NCBI GenBank assembly: GCA_018266845.1
Contig: JAFDZO010000013.1
Span: forward strand, 1-64,000
DNA length: 64,000 nucleotides
Source: Bacteroidota bacterium
Lineage (GTDB): Bacteria; Bacteroidota; Ignavibacteria; Tepidaquicellales; Tepidaquicellaceae
Reading direction: 5' to 3'
Shown: in pieces, positions 43,709 to 53,305 of the stretch
How the letters are laid out: each line of letters opens with the position of its first letter
Position numbering within the stretch: position 1 is the stretch's first letter
The notes under the pieces: generated by a model
Databases searched by the model: none
The model's input: the letters and a program-made list of their open reading frames with translations, nothing else
What the model was told of the DNA's origin: nothing
Position numbers and translations under genes: made by a program

Positions 43709-44859
43709 AAAAGAAAATTTGCATAGCAACGGGAACAAGAGCGGAGTACGGGTTGCTTCAGCCGTTAATGAATCTTATTAAGAAAGATAAATCTTTTGAG
43801 CTTCAGATTGTTGCGACTGCAATGCACTTATCTCCCGAGTTTGGAATGACTGTGAATGAAATTGAAAGAGATGGATATAAAGTAAATGAAAAAATTGAAA
43901 TGCTGCTCTCGGCTGATACAGATACGGCAATTGTAAAAGCAATGGGGCTTGCAATGATTAGCGCTGCCGATGTTTTTAAAAAATTAAATCCTGATTTGCT
44001 TGTTATTCTTGGCGACAGGTTTGAAATGCTTGCGCTTGCCCAGTCTGCTTACCTTATGAATATTCCTATTGCTCACATAGCAGGAGGTGAAACAACTGAA
44101 GGAGCATTTGATGAAGGAATAAGGCATTCGATTACAAAAATGTCTTCACTTCATTTTGCGGCTACGGAGATTTACAAGAAAAGAATTATTCAGCTTGGTG
44201 AAAACCCGGATAGAGTGTTTAATGTTGGCGCATTAGGGCTTGATAACATAAAGAATATGAAGCTCATTTCAAAACAGGATTTGGAAAAAGATTTGAAGCT
44301 ACGATTTGATAGCAAGACTGCTCTTGTAACTTTTCACCCTGTAACATTAGAGAAAGAGTCTCCCAAGAAGCAGTTTGAAAAATTATTAAAAGCATTTGAA
44401 AAATTTCATGAGTTAAAATTAATTTTCACGATGCCGAACTCTGATACGGGCGGCAGAGAAATTATTGCAATGATAAATAAGTATTCAGAGCAAAGAGAAA
44501 ATGCTTATGCTTTTACAAACCTTGGACAGAAGAGATATTTGTCAACTTTGAAATATGTTGATTTGGTTATAGGAAATTCTTCCAGCGGGATTGTGGAAGT
44601 TCCTTTCATGGGAATACCGACCTTAAATATTGGGGACAGACAAAAAGGCAGAATAATGGGAGAGAGCATTGTTAATGTAAAGTGTGATGAAAGAGAAATT
44701 GTGAAAGGAATTACTGCTTGCCTCAATAGGAAAAAAGCTATCGGCAAAATGAAAAACCCTTATGGTAATGGAACGGCAGCAAAGCAGATGTTAAATATTA
44801 TCAAGAAGAAAACCGGAAAAATTTCTTCTAAGAAAAAATTTTTTGATTTAGATTTTTAA
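43705..44859 (+). CDS. legG: Hydrolysing NDP-sugar 2-epimerase, LegG/NeuC type
   Basis: 384 residues, GT-B-like UDP-GlcNAc 2-epimerase superfamily. ICIATGTRAEYGLLQPLM at the N-terminus is the NeuC/LegG signature; VILGDRFEMLALAQSA, HIAGGETTEGAFDEGIRHSITKMSSLHF and GNSSSGIVEVPFMGIPTLNIGDRQ are also diagnostic. It hydrolyses the nucleotide sugar and inverts C2 to deliver the mannosamine-type substrate to LegI. The start is TTG, 4-nt overlap with legI. The substrate nucleotide (GDP or UDP) cannot be told from sequence alone. Confidence 0.9.
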   Translation: MKKKICIATGTRAEYGLLQPLMNLIKKDKSFELQIVATAMHLSPEFGMTVNEIERDGYKVNEKIEMLLSADTDTAIVKAMGLAMISAADVFKKLNPDLLVILGDRFEMLALAQSAYLMNIPIAHIAGGETTEGAFDEGIRHSITKMSSLHFAATEIYKKRIIQLGENPDRVFNVGALGLDNIKNMKLISKQDLEKDLKLRFDSKTALVTFHPVTLEKESPKKQFEKLLKAFEKFHELKLIFTMPNSDTGGREIIAMINKYSEQRENAYAFTNLGQKRYLSTLKYVDLVIGNSSSGIVEVPFMGIPTLNIGDRQKGRIMGESIVNVKCDEREIVKGITACLNRKKAIGKMKNPYGNGTAAKQMLNIIKKKTGKISSKKKFFDLDF

Positions 44860-44860
44860 A

Positions 44861-45934
44861 ATGGAAGATAAGCAAAAATTATCGAAGTATATAGTTTCGC
44901 ATAAAGCAACGCTGAAAGATGCGATTAATCAGTTAGATGCAGGCGGTGAAAAAATTTTGTTTGTTGTAAACCATGACAATAAACTTTTTGGAGCATTAAC
45001 AGACGGTGATTTGAGAAGATTTATTCTTTCCGATGGCGACTTTAAAACGACTGTTGAAAATGTATGCAACAAAAAACCGATAAAAATTTTAGAGCCATAC
45101 GATTTAGAGAAAATTAAAAGATTAATAATCGAGAAGAAATTATCTGCTGTTCCTGTAGTAAATGACTGCAATGTTCTGGTTGATATTTTATTCTGGGAAG
45201 AGATATTCGATTCAACTGAACATAGAAAGCCAAAGTCCAGCCTTTCAAATCCCGTTGTCATAATGGCGGGCGGAAAAGGAACACGCTTAGATCCTTTTAC
45301 AAAGATATTGCCGAAGCCATTAATCCCTATTGGAGATAAGCCGATAATTGAAATAATAATTGATAAGTTTGTTGATTACGGAGTTAATGATTTCTATCTC
45401 ACATTAAACCATAAATCAAAAATTATTAAATCTTATTTCGAGGAGCTTTCTCCTTCATTCAATGTTGAGTTTGTTCTTGAAGATAGTCCTTACGGAACAG
45501 CAGGGAGCATTAATCTTTTGAAGGGAAGATTTAGCGAACCGGTAATAGTAACAAATTGCGACATCATTATTGATTGCGATTATCATGATTTTGTTACCCA
45601 TCACACGAAAAATAAATTTGATTTGACTTTGGCTGCATCCCTGAAAAATTACAAAATTCCCTATGGTATTTGCGAATTAAGTAATGGAGGCGTGCTGGAA
45701 AAAATTGTAGAAAAGCCGGAGTATAACTATCTGGTTAATACCGGTATGTATGTTTTGAATCCTGATATGATTAAACTAATTCCTGAGAAAAAACACTTTG
45801 ATATGACAGACTTTATGGAGGTAATAAAAAGCAGCGGCGGAAAAGTGGGTGTTTATCCTATAAGCGAAAGCTCATGGATAGATACGGGAGAGTGGGCTGA
45901 GTATAAAAAAGCTGTACAAAAAATTTCTTTTTAA
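44861..45934 (+). CDS. ptmE: CBS-domain sugar-1-phosphate nucleotidyltransferase (PtmE-like)
   Basis: 357 residues. Two CBS motifs (about 1-118; VNHDNKLFGALTDGDLRR and LSAVPVVNDCNVL) precede a nucleotidyltransferase domain starting VVIMAGGKGTRLDPFTKILPKPLIPIGDKPI. SPYGTAGSINLL, TNCDIII (metal Asp), ISESSWIDTGEWAEY complete it. This two-part layout is that of PtmE, which makes GDP-GlcN in the Campylobacter legionaminic route, and of related GDP-mannose pyrophosphorylase-like proteins. It supports a GDP-linked pathway here. It starts 1 nt after the legG stop. Confidence 0.82.
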   Translation: MEDKQKLSKYIVSHKATLKDAINQLDAGGEKILFVVNHDNKLFGALTDGDLRRFILSDGDFKTTVENVCNKKPIKILEPYDLEKIKRLIIEKKLSAVPVVNDCNVLVDILFWEEIFDSTEHRKPKSSLSNPVVIMAGGKGTRLDPFTKILPKPLIPIGDKPIIEIIIDKFVDYGVNDFYLTLNHKSKIIKSYFEELSPSFNVEFVLEDSPYGTAGSINLLKGRFSEPVIVTNCDIIIDCDYHDFVTHHTKNKFDLTLAASLKNYKIPYGICELSNGGVLEKIVEKPEYNYLVNTGMYVLNPDMIKLIPEKKHFDMTDFMEVIKSSGGKVGVYPISESSWIDTGEWAEYKKAVQKISF

Positions 45935-45946
45935 AATTAATAATTA

Positions 45947-46921
45947 ATGAAAACAATTTTAGTTATCGGCGCCGGGCAGCTTGGAAGCAGGCATCTGCAG
46001 GCGCTTAAGTTAGTAAAGCACGATTTGAAAATTAGTGTGGTTGACCCGTTTCAGGCATCGCTTGATGTTGCGAAGGAAAGGTTTGAGGGGTTTAATGCTG
46101 AAGGCGGAGAACACACAATTGAGTATTTTCTATCTGTGGATGAATTAAAAGATACGGAGTTCGATGTAGTAATCAGCGCGTCTTCCTGCGATACCAGATA
46201 TAATGCGCTTACAAAGCTTCTCGGCAAAGCTAATGTAAAAAACTTTTTGCTTGAGAAAGTTCTCTTTAATAAGAAAGATGACTACTCCTCTTTTCAAAAA
46301 ATTCTGAAAGATAAAAATATTAACGCGTATGTTAACTGCAGCATGCGCACAATGCCTTTTTACAGAGATATTAGAAATATTTTTTTGAATACAGATTTGC
46401 AATACATTGTCTCAGGCAGCAACTACCGGTTAATGTCAAACATTATTCATTACGTTGACCATATGGTATATCTTTCAGGTTGCACGGAGTTTGAGGTTGA
46501 TTGTTCTTTGCTTGATAAAAAATACATCACGAGCAAAAGAGAAGGATTTTGGGAGTTTAACGGAACGTTACTTGTAAAGTTTGCTAACGGAAGCTCGGGA
46601 ATGTTTACTTCTTATAATGGAGGCGATTCGCCTGCAGTGATTTACATTAATAATGAAAAATGTAAAATTGTTTCACGCGAGTCTGAAGGGAAAATCTGGA
46701 TGCAGAAAAGCGACGATGCATGGAAATGGGAAGAGATTGATTTCAGAATTCCTTACCAGTCTGAAATGACAAGCAAAATAGTTACAGATTTATTGAAGAC
46801 AGGAAAATGCGAACTGGTTGAATATGATGAGAGTATGAATACACACATACAGCTTTACCAGCCAGTCTTGGAGCACTTCAATAAATACAACGATAATATA
46901 GATTACTATCCTTTTACTTAA
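45947..46921 (+). CDS. Gfo/Idh/MocA-like oxidoreductase, atypical
   Basis: 324 residues with a Rossmann N-terminus (ILVIGAGQLGSRHLQALKL). Where the family normally has a conserved EKP, this protein reads LLEKVLFNKKD. The domain after it includes MRTMPFYRDI and YRLMSNIIHYVDHMVYLSG, with a His/Asp pair in the place of the substrate histidine. The Lys of the motif remains but the Pro is lost, so catalysis is possible but not assured. It is followed by a second, more canonical paralogue and probably modifies the same sugar. Substrate not known. Confidence 0.7.
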   Translation: MKTILVIGAGQLGSRHLQALKLVKHDLKISVVDPFQASLDVAKERFEGFNAEGGEHTIEYFLSVDELKDTEFDVVISASSCDTRYNALTKLLGKANVKNFLLEKVLFNKKDDYSSFQKILKDKNINAYVNCSMRTMPFYRDIRNIFLNTDLQYIVSGSNYRLMSNIIHYVDHMVYLSGCTEFEVDCSLLDKKYITSKREGFWEFNGTLLVKFANGSSGMFTSYNGGDSPAVIYINNEKCKIVSRESEGKIWMQKSDDAWKWEEIDFRIPYQSEMTSKIVTDLLKTGKCELVEYDESMNTHIQLYQPVLEHFNKYNDNIDYYPFT

Positions 46922-46935
46922 AATTTTAATCACAA

Positions 46936-47889
46936 ATGGAAAATAAAGTTTTACTTGTAGGCGCTGGTCCTATGGCAGTGGATTATGCAAAGGTGCTTTT
47001 GAAATTAAACGTGTCATTTGTAACCGTTGGCAACAGCGAAAAATCCGCAGCAGATTTTAAAGAGAAGACAGGTTGCGATGTAATATTGGGCGGAATAAAG
47101 AAGTACCTCGGCAGCAATAAAGAAGTTTTTGGTAAGGCAATAAATGCAGCCCCTGAGCATTTGCTTGGTGAGGTTACCGTAGATTTAATTAATGCAGGAT
47201 ACAAAAATATTCTTGTTGAAAAACCGGGCGGCAAAAATTTTGAAGACATAAAAAACGTCGCGGATGCAGCAAAGAAAAATGATGCGAAAGTTTTAGTGGG
47301 TTATAACAGAAGATTTTTTTCATCTGTAGAAAAAGCTAAAGAGATTATCAAAGAAGATGGCGGTGTTACCTCGTTTTATTTTGAGTTTACAGAATGGAGC
47401 CATATAATTGGCACACTTAAAAAAGGTGACGGAGTTTTAGAGGAATGGTTTCTCCACAACTCTTCACACATAATTGACCTTGCATTTTATCTTGGAGGCA
47501 AACCAAAAGAACTAGCTTCGTATGTTTCAGGAAATTTGCAATGGCATCCCAATGGCTCTGTGTTTACGGGAGCAGGTGTTGCCGAGTCTGGAGCTTTATT
47601 CTCATATAATGCGAACTGGGAAGCGCCGGGAAGATGGGTAGTTGAAGTTCTTACAAGAAAGCACAGATTACTTTTCAAACCGATTGAGAAGCTTCAAATT
47701 CAAAAAATAGGAAGCGTCGCAGTTGATTTTGTAGAGATAGATGATAAAAATGATACGGAATTTAAGCCGGGATTATATTTGCAGGTGAAAAATTATTTAG
47801 AAGAAGATTATTCTAAATTGAGCGATATACATGAGCAGCTTTCAAATGTTGAAAACTACTATAATAAAATTGTAAAAGGCAGTAAGTAA
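46936..47889 (+). CDS. Gfo/Idh/MocA-family NAD(P)-dependent oxidoreductase
   Basis: 317 residues. N-terminal NAD motif VLLVGAGPMAVDYAKVL; canonical VEKPGGKNFEDI motif with the catalytic lysine; LVGYNRRFFSSVEKAKEII and EEWFLHNSSHIIDLAFYLGGKP give the substrate-side residues. Typical oxidation/reduction of a sugar hydroxyl or keto group. It comes after the atypical paralogue at 45947 and 3 nt before the SGNH-hydrolase gene, in the nonulosonate block. A precise reaction is not evident. Confidence 0.8.
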   Translation: MENKVLLVGAGPMAVDYAKVLLKLNVSFVTVGNSEKSAADFKEKTGCDVILGGIKKYLGSNKEVFGKAINAAPEHLLGEVTVDLINAGYKNILVEKPGGKNFEDIKNVADAAKKNDAKVLVGYNRRFFSSVEKAKEIIKEDGGVTSFYFEFTEWSHIIGTLKKGDGVLEEWFLHNSSHIIDLAFYLGGKPKELASYVSGNLQWHPNGSVFTGAGVAESGALFSYNANWEAPGRWVVEVLTRKHRLLFKPIEKLQIQKIGSVAVDFVEIDDKNDTEFKPGLYLQVKNYLEEDYSKLSDIHEQLSNVENYYNKIVKGSK

Positions 47890-47892
47890 TTT

Positions 47893-48627
47893 TTGGAACG
47901 AAAGCATCAAATAAGATTGTATGCTGATTCGCTTGGGCTTCCCCGACCCGGTGTCGTAACAAATGATGAAAGGTATTTAAGCTTATTTGTAAAGTGGTAT
48001 AAAGAAAAACATAATACAGAACCTGAAATAGTTGATCACTCGCGCAGCAATACGACGATTAAAGATTTATGCGCATGGTTCATTGAAGATAACAGATACT
48101 TTGGCAATAAAGCAGATGTAATAATTTTACAGGAAGGAATTGTTGATTGCGCTCCAAGACCAATTCCGAGAAAAGTAAGAAATCTCGTTTCTAAGCTGCC
48201 CGGTTTTTTAAAAAAACGTGTAATAAAATTCTTGCACAATAACAGGGCGAAGCTCCAGAATTTCGGTTTAAAGTATTTTATAGTTAAGCCGAAAGATTTT
48301 GCCGAAGAATATAAAAAATTTCTAAACGAAGCAGCGAAAGCTGCTGAACGGGTTTATGTGTTTAATATTGTTCCCACTAATGATGAAATAGAAGCTCAAT
48401 CTCCGGGGTTAAAAAAGAGTATAGATGATTATAATAAAATCATCAGCGATGTTGTAAAAGAAATGAATTTGAAAAATGTTTTTCTGGTTGATATGTATGA
48501 ACATGTAAACAGTAAAATTGAAAATTTAAATGATTATGTTTTAAAGGAAGACGGACATCACATTACAAAACTTTCGCACAAAATATATTCAGAGAAAATT
48601 ATAGAGAACGAAACGAAATATTTGTAA
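47893..48627 (+). CDS. SGNH/GDSL-like hydrolase or sugar O-acyl enzyme
   Basis: 244 residues. Block I is LYADSLGLPR with the probable nucleophile S13; block III ILQEGIVD replaces the usual GxND glycine/asparagine pair by G/V-D; block V near the C-terminus is KEDGHHIT with the Asp-x-x-His pair. No signal peptide is seen, so it acts in the cytoplasm, and the locus suggests deacylation or O-acyl transfer on a precursor sugar. Divergent enough that the family is a reasoned call. TTG start. Confidence 0.68.
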   Translation: MERKHQIRLYADSLGLPRPGVVTNDERYLSLFVKWYKEKHNTEPEIVDHSRSNTTIKDLCAWFIEDNRYFGNKADVIILQEGIVDCAPRPIPRKVRNLVSKLPGFLKKRVIKFLHNNRAKLQNFGLKYFIVKPKDFAEEYKKFLNEAAKAAERVYVFNIVPTNDEIEAQSPGLKKSIDDYNKIISDVVKEMNLKNVFLVDMYEHVNSKIENLNDYVLKEDGHHITKLSHKIYSEKIIENETKYL

Positions 48628-48643
48628 GGGAAAGCACTGCTGA

Positions 48644-50068
48644 TTGTCTAAAGTCGCGAAAAATACACTAATCTATACAATAGGCACTATACTGCCTAAA
48701 GCTGCAAGTTTTGTTTTGCTTCCTATCTATACGAAGTTTCTCTCTCCGGCTGAATACGGGATTTTAAGTTCAATGTGGGCTTTGGAGGGAATTGCCACAA
48801 TATTCTTTTCGTTAAGTCTGGGTACTTCGGTTTTCAGATTGTACTGGGACTATGAAGATGAAGAGCTTCGGAAGAAATTTCTGGGGACAATTTATGTTGC
48901 AATAGGAATCAGTTCTTTAGTATGGCTTGCTTTGATATTTATTTTTCAAAATTTAATTGACGGCATATACAATTCTATTAGTTTTTTCCCCTACTTCGCG
49001 TTTTCCATGGTAACTATTTGTATAACCGGTTTTTTTGATATACCACAAAAGTTACTTATGATACGGGAAAAAGCGATGACGTATGTTACGCTTTCTATAC
49101 TGTTCTTTTTGCTGAACAGCGGATTGATTTTGTATTTTGTTGTTTGGCTAAAACAAGGCGCGAGCGGTTATCTTCTTGCAACTCTTATAGCAACTGCGGT
49201 TTTTTTTCCTGTTTACCTCATAATAGGAAAACAAAACATTTCGTTTAATTTTCATTTCCCTTATTTCAAGGCAGCCTTGCTTTTTGCGCTTCCGGGAATT
49301 CCAACTTTATTATCTTCATGGGTTCTTGATTTATCGGATAGAATATTTATCGAAAGATATTTTTCTTTGACTGAAGTAGGTATCTATTCTTTGTCATATA
49401 AAATAGCAGGGATTGCTTTAATACTTTCATCAAGTTTTAATCTTGCGTACCGCCCTGTTTTTTTTAGGCTGGCTAATTCCGAAGAACAGGAAACCACCAG
49501 AAAGAATATTTATGATTTTAATAACTTGTTTCTGGTACTTCTTCTGTTTTTCTTTTTTGCCTTAAGTTTTTTTTCCAAAGAGATAATAGTTCTCTTTTTC
49601 GATTCCTCTTATTCCTCAGCTTATTTATATATTCCGGTAATTGCATTGGCTTATTTTCTTTCTGTGATGGGAGGGCTTATTGCCAGATATTTTGAGCAGA
49701 GTAAGAAGATGAAGCAGAATATGTATATTTATATCTTCAGCTCTTTGGTAAATGTTGCTTTTAATTTTTTGTTAATTCCAAGCCTTGGCGCTTTCGGAGC
49801 GGCATATTCGACTTTGCTTGCAATGTTGTTTACAGTGGTAGCAGGCTATTTTTATACAAAAAAGCATTGTTATTTTGTCGAGTTTAACTGGAAGACACTT
49901 GCTGTAGTTTTTTCGGTATTAACATTGCTGTTTATACTTTTCGAGTTTGTGCTTGTTTTTCCTCTGTATTATGCTCTTGGCGCAAAAACACTTTTAACAC
50001 TTGTATTACTTACTTTCCTTATTGTGAAATATTTGCCTGATATAAAATCTGCATATAGAAAAATGTAA
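48644..50068 (+). CDS. Oligosaccharide-unit flippase (Wzx-like, MATE/MOP superfamily)
   Basis: 474 residues with about 12-14 transmembrane segments, starting KNTLIYTIGTILPKAASFVLLPIYTKFLSPAEYGIL, which is the N-terminal signature of PST/Wzx transporters. YRPVFFRLANSEEQETTRKNIYDF and the C-terminal IPSLGAFGAAYSTLLAML helices agree. It flips the undecaprenyl-linked repeat unit to the periplasmic face. TTG start. It precedes a glycosyltransferase-like gene and the Wzy polymerase, as is usual in Wzx/Wzy loci. Confidence 0.9.
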   Translation: MSKVAKNTLIYTIGTILPKAASFVLLPIYTKFLSPAEYGILSSMWALEGIATIFFSLSLGTSVFRLYWDYEDEELRKKFLGTIYVAIGISSLVWLALIFIFQNLIDGIYNSISFFPYFAFSMVTICITGFFDIPQKLLMIREKAMTYVTLSILFFLLNSGLILYFVVWLKQGASGYLLATLIATAVFFPVYLIIGKQNISFNFHFPYFKAALLFALPGIPTLLSSWVLDLSDRIFIERYFSLTEVGIYSLSYKIAGIALILSSSFNLAYRPVFFRLANSEEQETTRKNIYDFNNLFLVLLLFFFFALSFFSKEIIVLFFDSSYSSAYLYIPVIALAYFLSVMGGLIARYFEQSKKMKQNMYIYIFSSLVNVAFNFLLIPSLGAFGAAYSTLLAMLFTVVAGYFYTKKHCYFVEFNWKTLAVVFSVLTLLFILFEFVLVFPLYYALGAKTLLTLVLLTFLIVKYLPDIKSAYRKM

Positions 50069-50071
50069 TTG

Positions 50072-51385
50072 ATGAGTCCAAAGGATATAACAACTTTTTT
50101 TTTAGAAATTGAAAAAGAAAACAACCTTTTTGACTGGGAGTCAGGCGGAGTATTTGTATGGCAGCTTGTAAGGACGAATCTATTTGGGAAAATTTTGAGC
50201 GCAGTGAAGCAGGAGAAAATAAACTATAAGAATGATTTAATTGGGAGAATATTTAGAAAGAGATACAGGGTAAAAAATATTTTGTTTTACAATCCTTTTT
50301 CGGATAAAACAAAATCAGATGTTTTGATTTTTGAAAGCTCAAGGTATCTTCAGCTTGACGGAAAATATATTGACCCTTATACTAAGTTTCTTGGGGATGA
50401 AATTTTGTCAAAAAAAATGACACTGACAAGATACCAGTCGAACTATTCCGTTGATTACTTGTCCGAAAAAAACAAAAATGTGAAGCATCTTGATTATATT
50501 GAAGCGAAGGCTCTTAGTAAGGCAAAATCAATTAGTTTCGATTTTTCAGAAGGGGATTTATCACTAATTAAAATTTTACAAAAAGCATTTGATGAGTATT
50601 TTAAGATAAATCTTGACCTCAAAGATATCTTCTTAAAGCAGATTAAATACTTCAAAGCGGAGCTTCCTTATTATCAGAGATTATTGGATATTAAAAAGCC
50701 TAAAGAAATTTTTTTTGTTGATTATAACAGCAAAATGGCAATTACGTGCGCTGCAAAGGAAAGAGGAATACCAGTTACAGAAATGCAGCATGGCTTGATG
50801 GTCAGCGAGGATATTATTTATCATTTTCCCACAGTGAAAGAGGGCGGGTACAGATATTTCCCCGACAAGTTTATTTTGTGGAATGATTTATGGAGGAAGG
50901 GTTCTAAACTTCCGATAGCGGAAGAAAATATTATTATTAGAGAAAACGATTTTCTTAAGGTCAAGAAAAGCAGATACAAAAATATTTCCAAAAAGAAAAA
51001 CACAATACTCATCTCATCTCAATACGGGTTAACAAATGAGATTGCAAAAGATGTTTTAGAAAACCTTCCTTTGCTGAAAGAATATGAAATAATCTATAAG
51101 CTCCACCCCGTCGAGTATTCAGTCTTTAAAACTAATGAACTGCTGCAGACGCTTTCAAAAGAGCCGAATGTTTTTTTCCCTGATTCGAAAGATGATTTGC
51201 ATAAATTTTTAGCGGAAGCTGAAATTTTTATCGGAGTATTTTCTTTTGTTATTTTTGAAGCTATGGAGTTTGGCTGCAAAATGTTTCTTCTTGATTTACC
51301 GGGTGTCAGCATGGTGAAATTTTTGGTTGATAATAAACATGCTGTATTGATTAAGAGTATAAAGAATATTAAAGAAAATTTATAA
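50072..51385 (+). CDS. GT-B-like glycosyltransferase (capsule/sialyl- or nonulosonyl-transferase-like)
   Basis: 437 residues from ATG 50072 (TTG 50069 adjacent). No GT family can be assigned firmly. The second half has VTEMQHGLMVSEDIIYHFP, a FPDKFILWNDLWRKG segment, the strand TILISSQYG, and IIYKLHPVEYSVF followed by DLHKFLAEAEIFIGVFSFVIFEAMEFGCKMFLLDLPG. That arrangement (HG near a Gln, HP, and a loop then EAxxFG) is found in polysialyltransferase/KpsC-like and other CMP- or NDP-sugar GT-B enzymes. It may transfer the legionaminic acid. The frame after its TAA stays open into the polymerase gene. Confidence 0.6.
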   Translation: MSPKDITTFFLEIEKENNLFDWESGGVFVWQLVRTNLFGKILSAVKQEKINYKNDLIGRIFRKRYRVKNILFYNPFSDKTKSDVLIFESSRYLQLDGKYIDPYTKFLGDEILSKKMTLTRYQSNYSVDYLSEKNKNVKHLDYIEAKALSKAKSISFDFSEGDLSLIKILQKAFDEYFKINLDLKDIFLKQIKYFKAELPYYQRLLDIKKPKEIFFVDYNSKMAITCAAKERGIPVTEMQHGLMVSEDIIYHFPTVKEGGYRYFPDKFILWNDLWRKGSKLPIAEENIIIRENDFLKVKKSRYKNISKKKNTILISSQYGLTNEIAKDVLENLPLLKEYEIIYKLHPVEYSVFKTNELLQTLSKEPNVFFPDSKDDLHKFLAEAEIFIGVFSFVIFEAMEFGCKMFLLDLPGVSMVKFLVDNKHAVLIKSIKNIKENL

Positions 51386-51484
51386 CGTAAACTGTTCGGC
51401 TTAGATAAAAATATCAATTCTGACGGACTTCAGGGAGTAAGTTTTAAGGATAAAATCCTGAATCATTTTCTTGTTTACATTTTA

Positions 51485-52684
51485 ATGGGAGTTTCATCTA
51501 TTCCTGTTTTATTTGGCAATGAATATGTAGTTGGAGGTTTTCTAATTTCGGGGTTGATTTTTTTTATTAAGGGAAGAAAATTTGACAGATTTATATTCTT
51601 TTATTGTTTAATTTTTTTGATTCTTTTTGTCCTTCATGTTTTTGCGTTTAAGCAGTTTATTTATGGTATATTCGTAGCATATTTTTTGAGAATTTTATTT
51701 GCGTATTTCGTTGTTAAGATTGTCGGACGGGATATTGACAAATACATTATCCAACAGATTTATTTCTTTTCTATAATTGGCCTTCTTGTAACTACAGCAC
51801 TGTTTTTCTTTCCGAACCTTATAGATTATATTTATGCTAATGTTACACCGATATTTGACGAGATTACTATAGTACAGCCAAATAGAAAGCACTTTATCAT
51901 TTATACAATGGAACTGGGATGGAATGTTCAGCTTCCAAGAAATGCGGGTCCTTTCTGGGAGCCGGGAGGTTTTGGAATTTTTATTTTTATTGCGCTTACA
52001 TTTAACATCCTGCGGGAGGGAAAGTTTTTCTCGCGAAAAAACATAATTTTTATAATAACGATTTTAACCACCCAGTCCACAGCCGCATATTTGGCTCTTT
52101 TTGTTTTTGGTATAATTTATATTTTCCTGAACAAAAAATTAGTATATTCAATCATCATAATTCCCTGTTTGCTGATAGTATTCAATTACGCATACACTAA
52201 ACTTGATTTTTTAGGAAGCAAAGTTGAAGGTATGTACGAAGATTCGCAGAAAGAAGGAAGAAAGCAGATTTACTCGAGAATAAGAAGCGGGCAGATTAAT
52301 CTTGAAAATTTTAATTCCTCACCTTTGTTTGGGATTGGAAGATTTTTTGAAGTTAGTGATGAAGAAAATACAGGAAACAACGGCACCACCCTTCTTTTGG
52401 CAGAGTTCGGAGCTATAGGTTTCCTTTTATTTTTTGTAAGTATGTACAGGTCATACAGAAATTATTGTATTAGTAATAAAGCGAGTCCGTATTTAGGGGT
52501 TTCGATAATAGCGGGTTTATTGACATTAGGATATTCACAAGGAATTTTTCAAAAACCGTTTTTTTTCGGACTCTGTTTTATGTTCTTGTTTGATACTTAC
52601 GCCAGAAATTACGCCAGAGTGAAATTTGAAAGAGCTCAATTGAAATTTATGCCAAAATTTACTTTGGCAAGGAATAAAGCTTGA
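51485..52684 (+). CDS. O-antigen/capsule polymerase (Wzy-like), true start probably upstream
   Basis: 399 residues from ATG 51485, about 10-11 transmembrane segments, with the polymerase-type periplasmic loop containing [22 protein letters not shown] and a later [23 protein letters not shown]. The open frame continues 31 codons upstream to CTG 51392 and includes [21 protein letters not shown], a convincing first membrane helix that the ATG start would cut. No ATG, GTG or TTG lies in that extension. So the start is likely CTG 51392 or CTG 51458, or the upstream gene is read through. It polymerises repeat units. Weak conservation of Wzy makes this a topology-based call. Confidence 0.72.
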   Translation: MGVSSIPVLFGNEYVVGGFLISGLIFFIKGRKFDRFIFFYCLIFLILFVLHVFAFKQFIYGIFVAYFLRILFAYFVVKIVGRDIDKYIIQQIYFFSIIGLLVTTALFFFPNLIDYIYANVTPIFDEITIVQPNRKHFIIYTMELGWNVQLPRNAGPFWEPGGFGIFIFIALTFNILREGKFFSRKNIIFIITILTTQSTAAYLALFVFGIIYIFLNKKLVYSIIIIPCLLIVFNYAYTKLDFLGSKVEGMYEDSQKEGRKQIYSRIRSGQINLENFNSSPLFGIGRFFEVSDEENTGNNGTTLLLAEFGAIGFLLFFVSMYRSYRNYCISNKASPYLGVSIIAGLLTLGYSQGIFQKPFFFGLCFMFLFDTYARNYARVKFERAQLKFMPKFTLARNKA

Positions 52685-52685
52685 A

Positions 52686-53300
52686 ATGGGAATCTTACTT
52701 CTTAAATTAGGGTACAAAACCGCAGCAGCAATATGCAGTTTGTACTATACTATAAGATTCCGGTTTTTCATGGTGCTTACCGGCGGAAGCTGCGGCAGCG
52801 GGTTAAAAATTGACGGGAAAGTTTTTGTAAGGACACAAACTAATAATACGATTAGAATCGGAAACAATTTTTCTTTAAACTCACGACCGGGATCAAATCT
52901 TGTCGGGATAAACAATTGCGCAAGTTTTCAATCATTCCTAAACGGAAAAATCGAGATTGGCAATGACTGCGGATTTACCTCAACTGTTATCTCTTCCAAA
53001 ACTTCTATAAAGATTGGAAACAATGTGAAGATAGGGGGAAATGTAAGAGTATTTGACCACGATTATCATTCTATGAACTATTCGGAAAGAAGAAATCCTG
53101 AAACCGATAGTCCGAATGCAAAGTCTGAACCCGTTGAGATTGGCAATGATGTTTTTATAGGAACAAATTCGATTATTCTAAAGGGAGTGAAGATAGGCGA
53201 CCGCTCAATTATCGGAGCAGGTTCGGTTGTAGCTTTAAAAAACATTCCTCCCGATTCAGTTGTTGCAGGCAATCCGGCTAAGATTATTACTAAAGAATAA
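52686..53300 (+). CDS. Hexapeptide-repeat acyltransferase (WbbJ/NodL-like)
   Basis: 204 residues. The left-handed beta-helix is seen in [64 protein letters not shown] (active-site His region), then [34 protein letters not shown] and [13 protein letters not shown]. Acts as a sugar O- or N-acetyltransferase with acetyl-CoA. It could be the LegH-type acetyltransferase missing from the nonulosonate set or acetylate the assembled repeat unit. The gene starts 1 nt after the polymerase stop. Confidence 0.84.
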   Translation: MGILLLKLGYKTAAAICSLYYTIRFRFFMVLTGGSCGSGLKIDGKVFVRTQTNNTIRIGNNFSLNSRPGSNLVGINNCASFQSFLNGKIEIGNDCGFTSTVISSKTSIKIGNNVKIGGNVRVFDHDYHSMNYSERRNPETDSPNAKSEPVEIGNDVFIGTNSIILKGVKIGDRSIIGAGSVVALKNIPPDSVVAGNPAKIITKE

Positions 53301-53305
53301 GCTAA

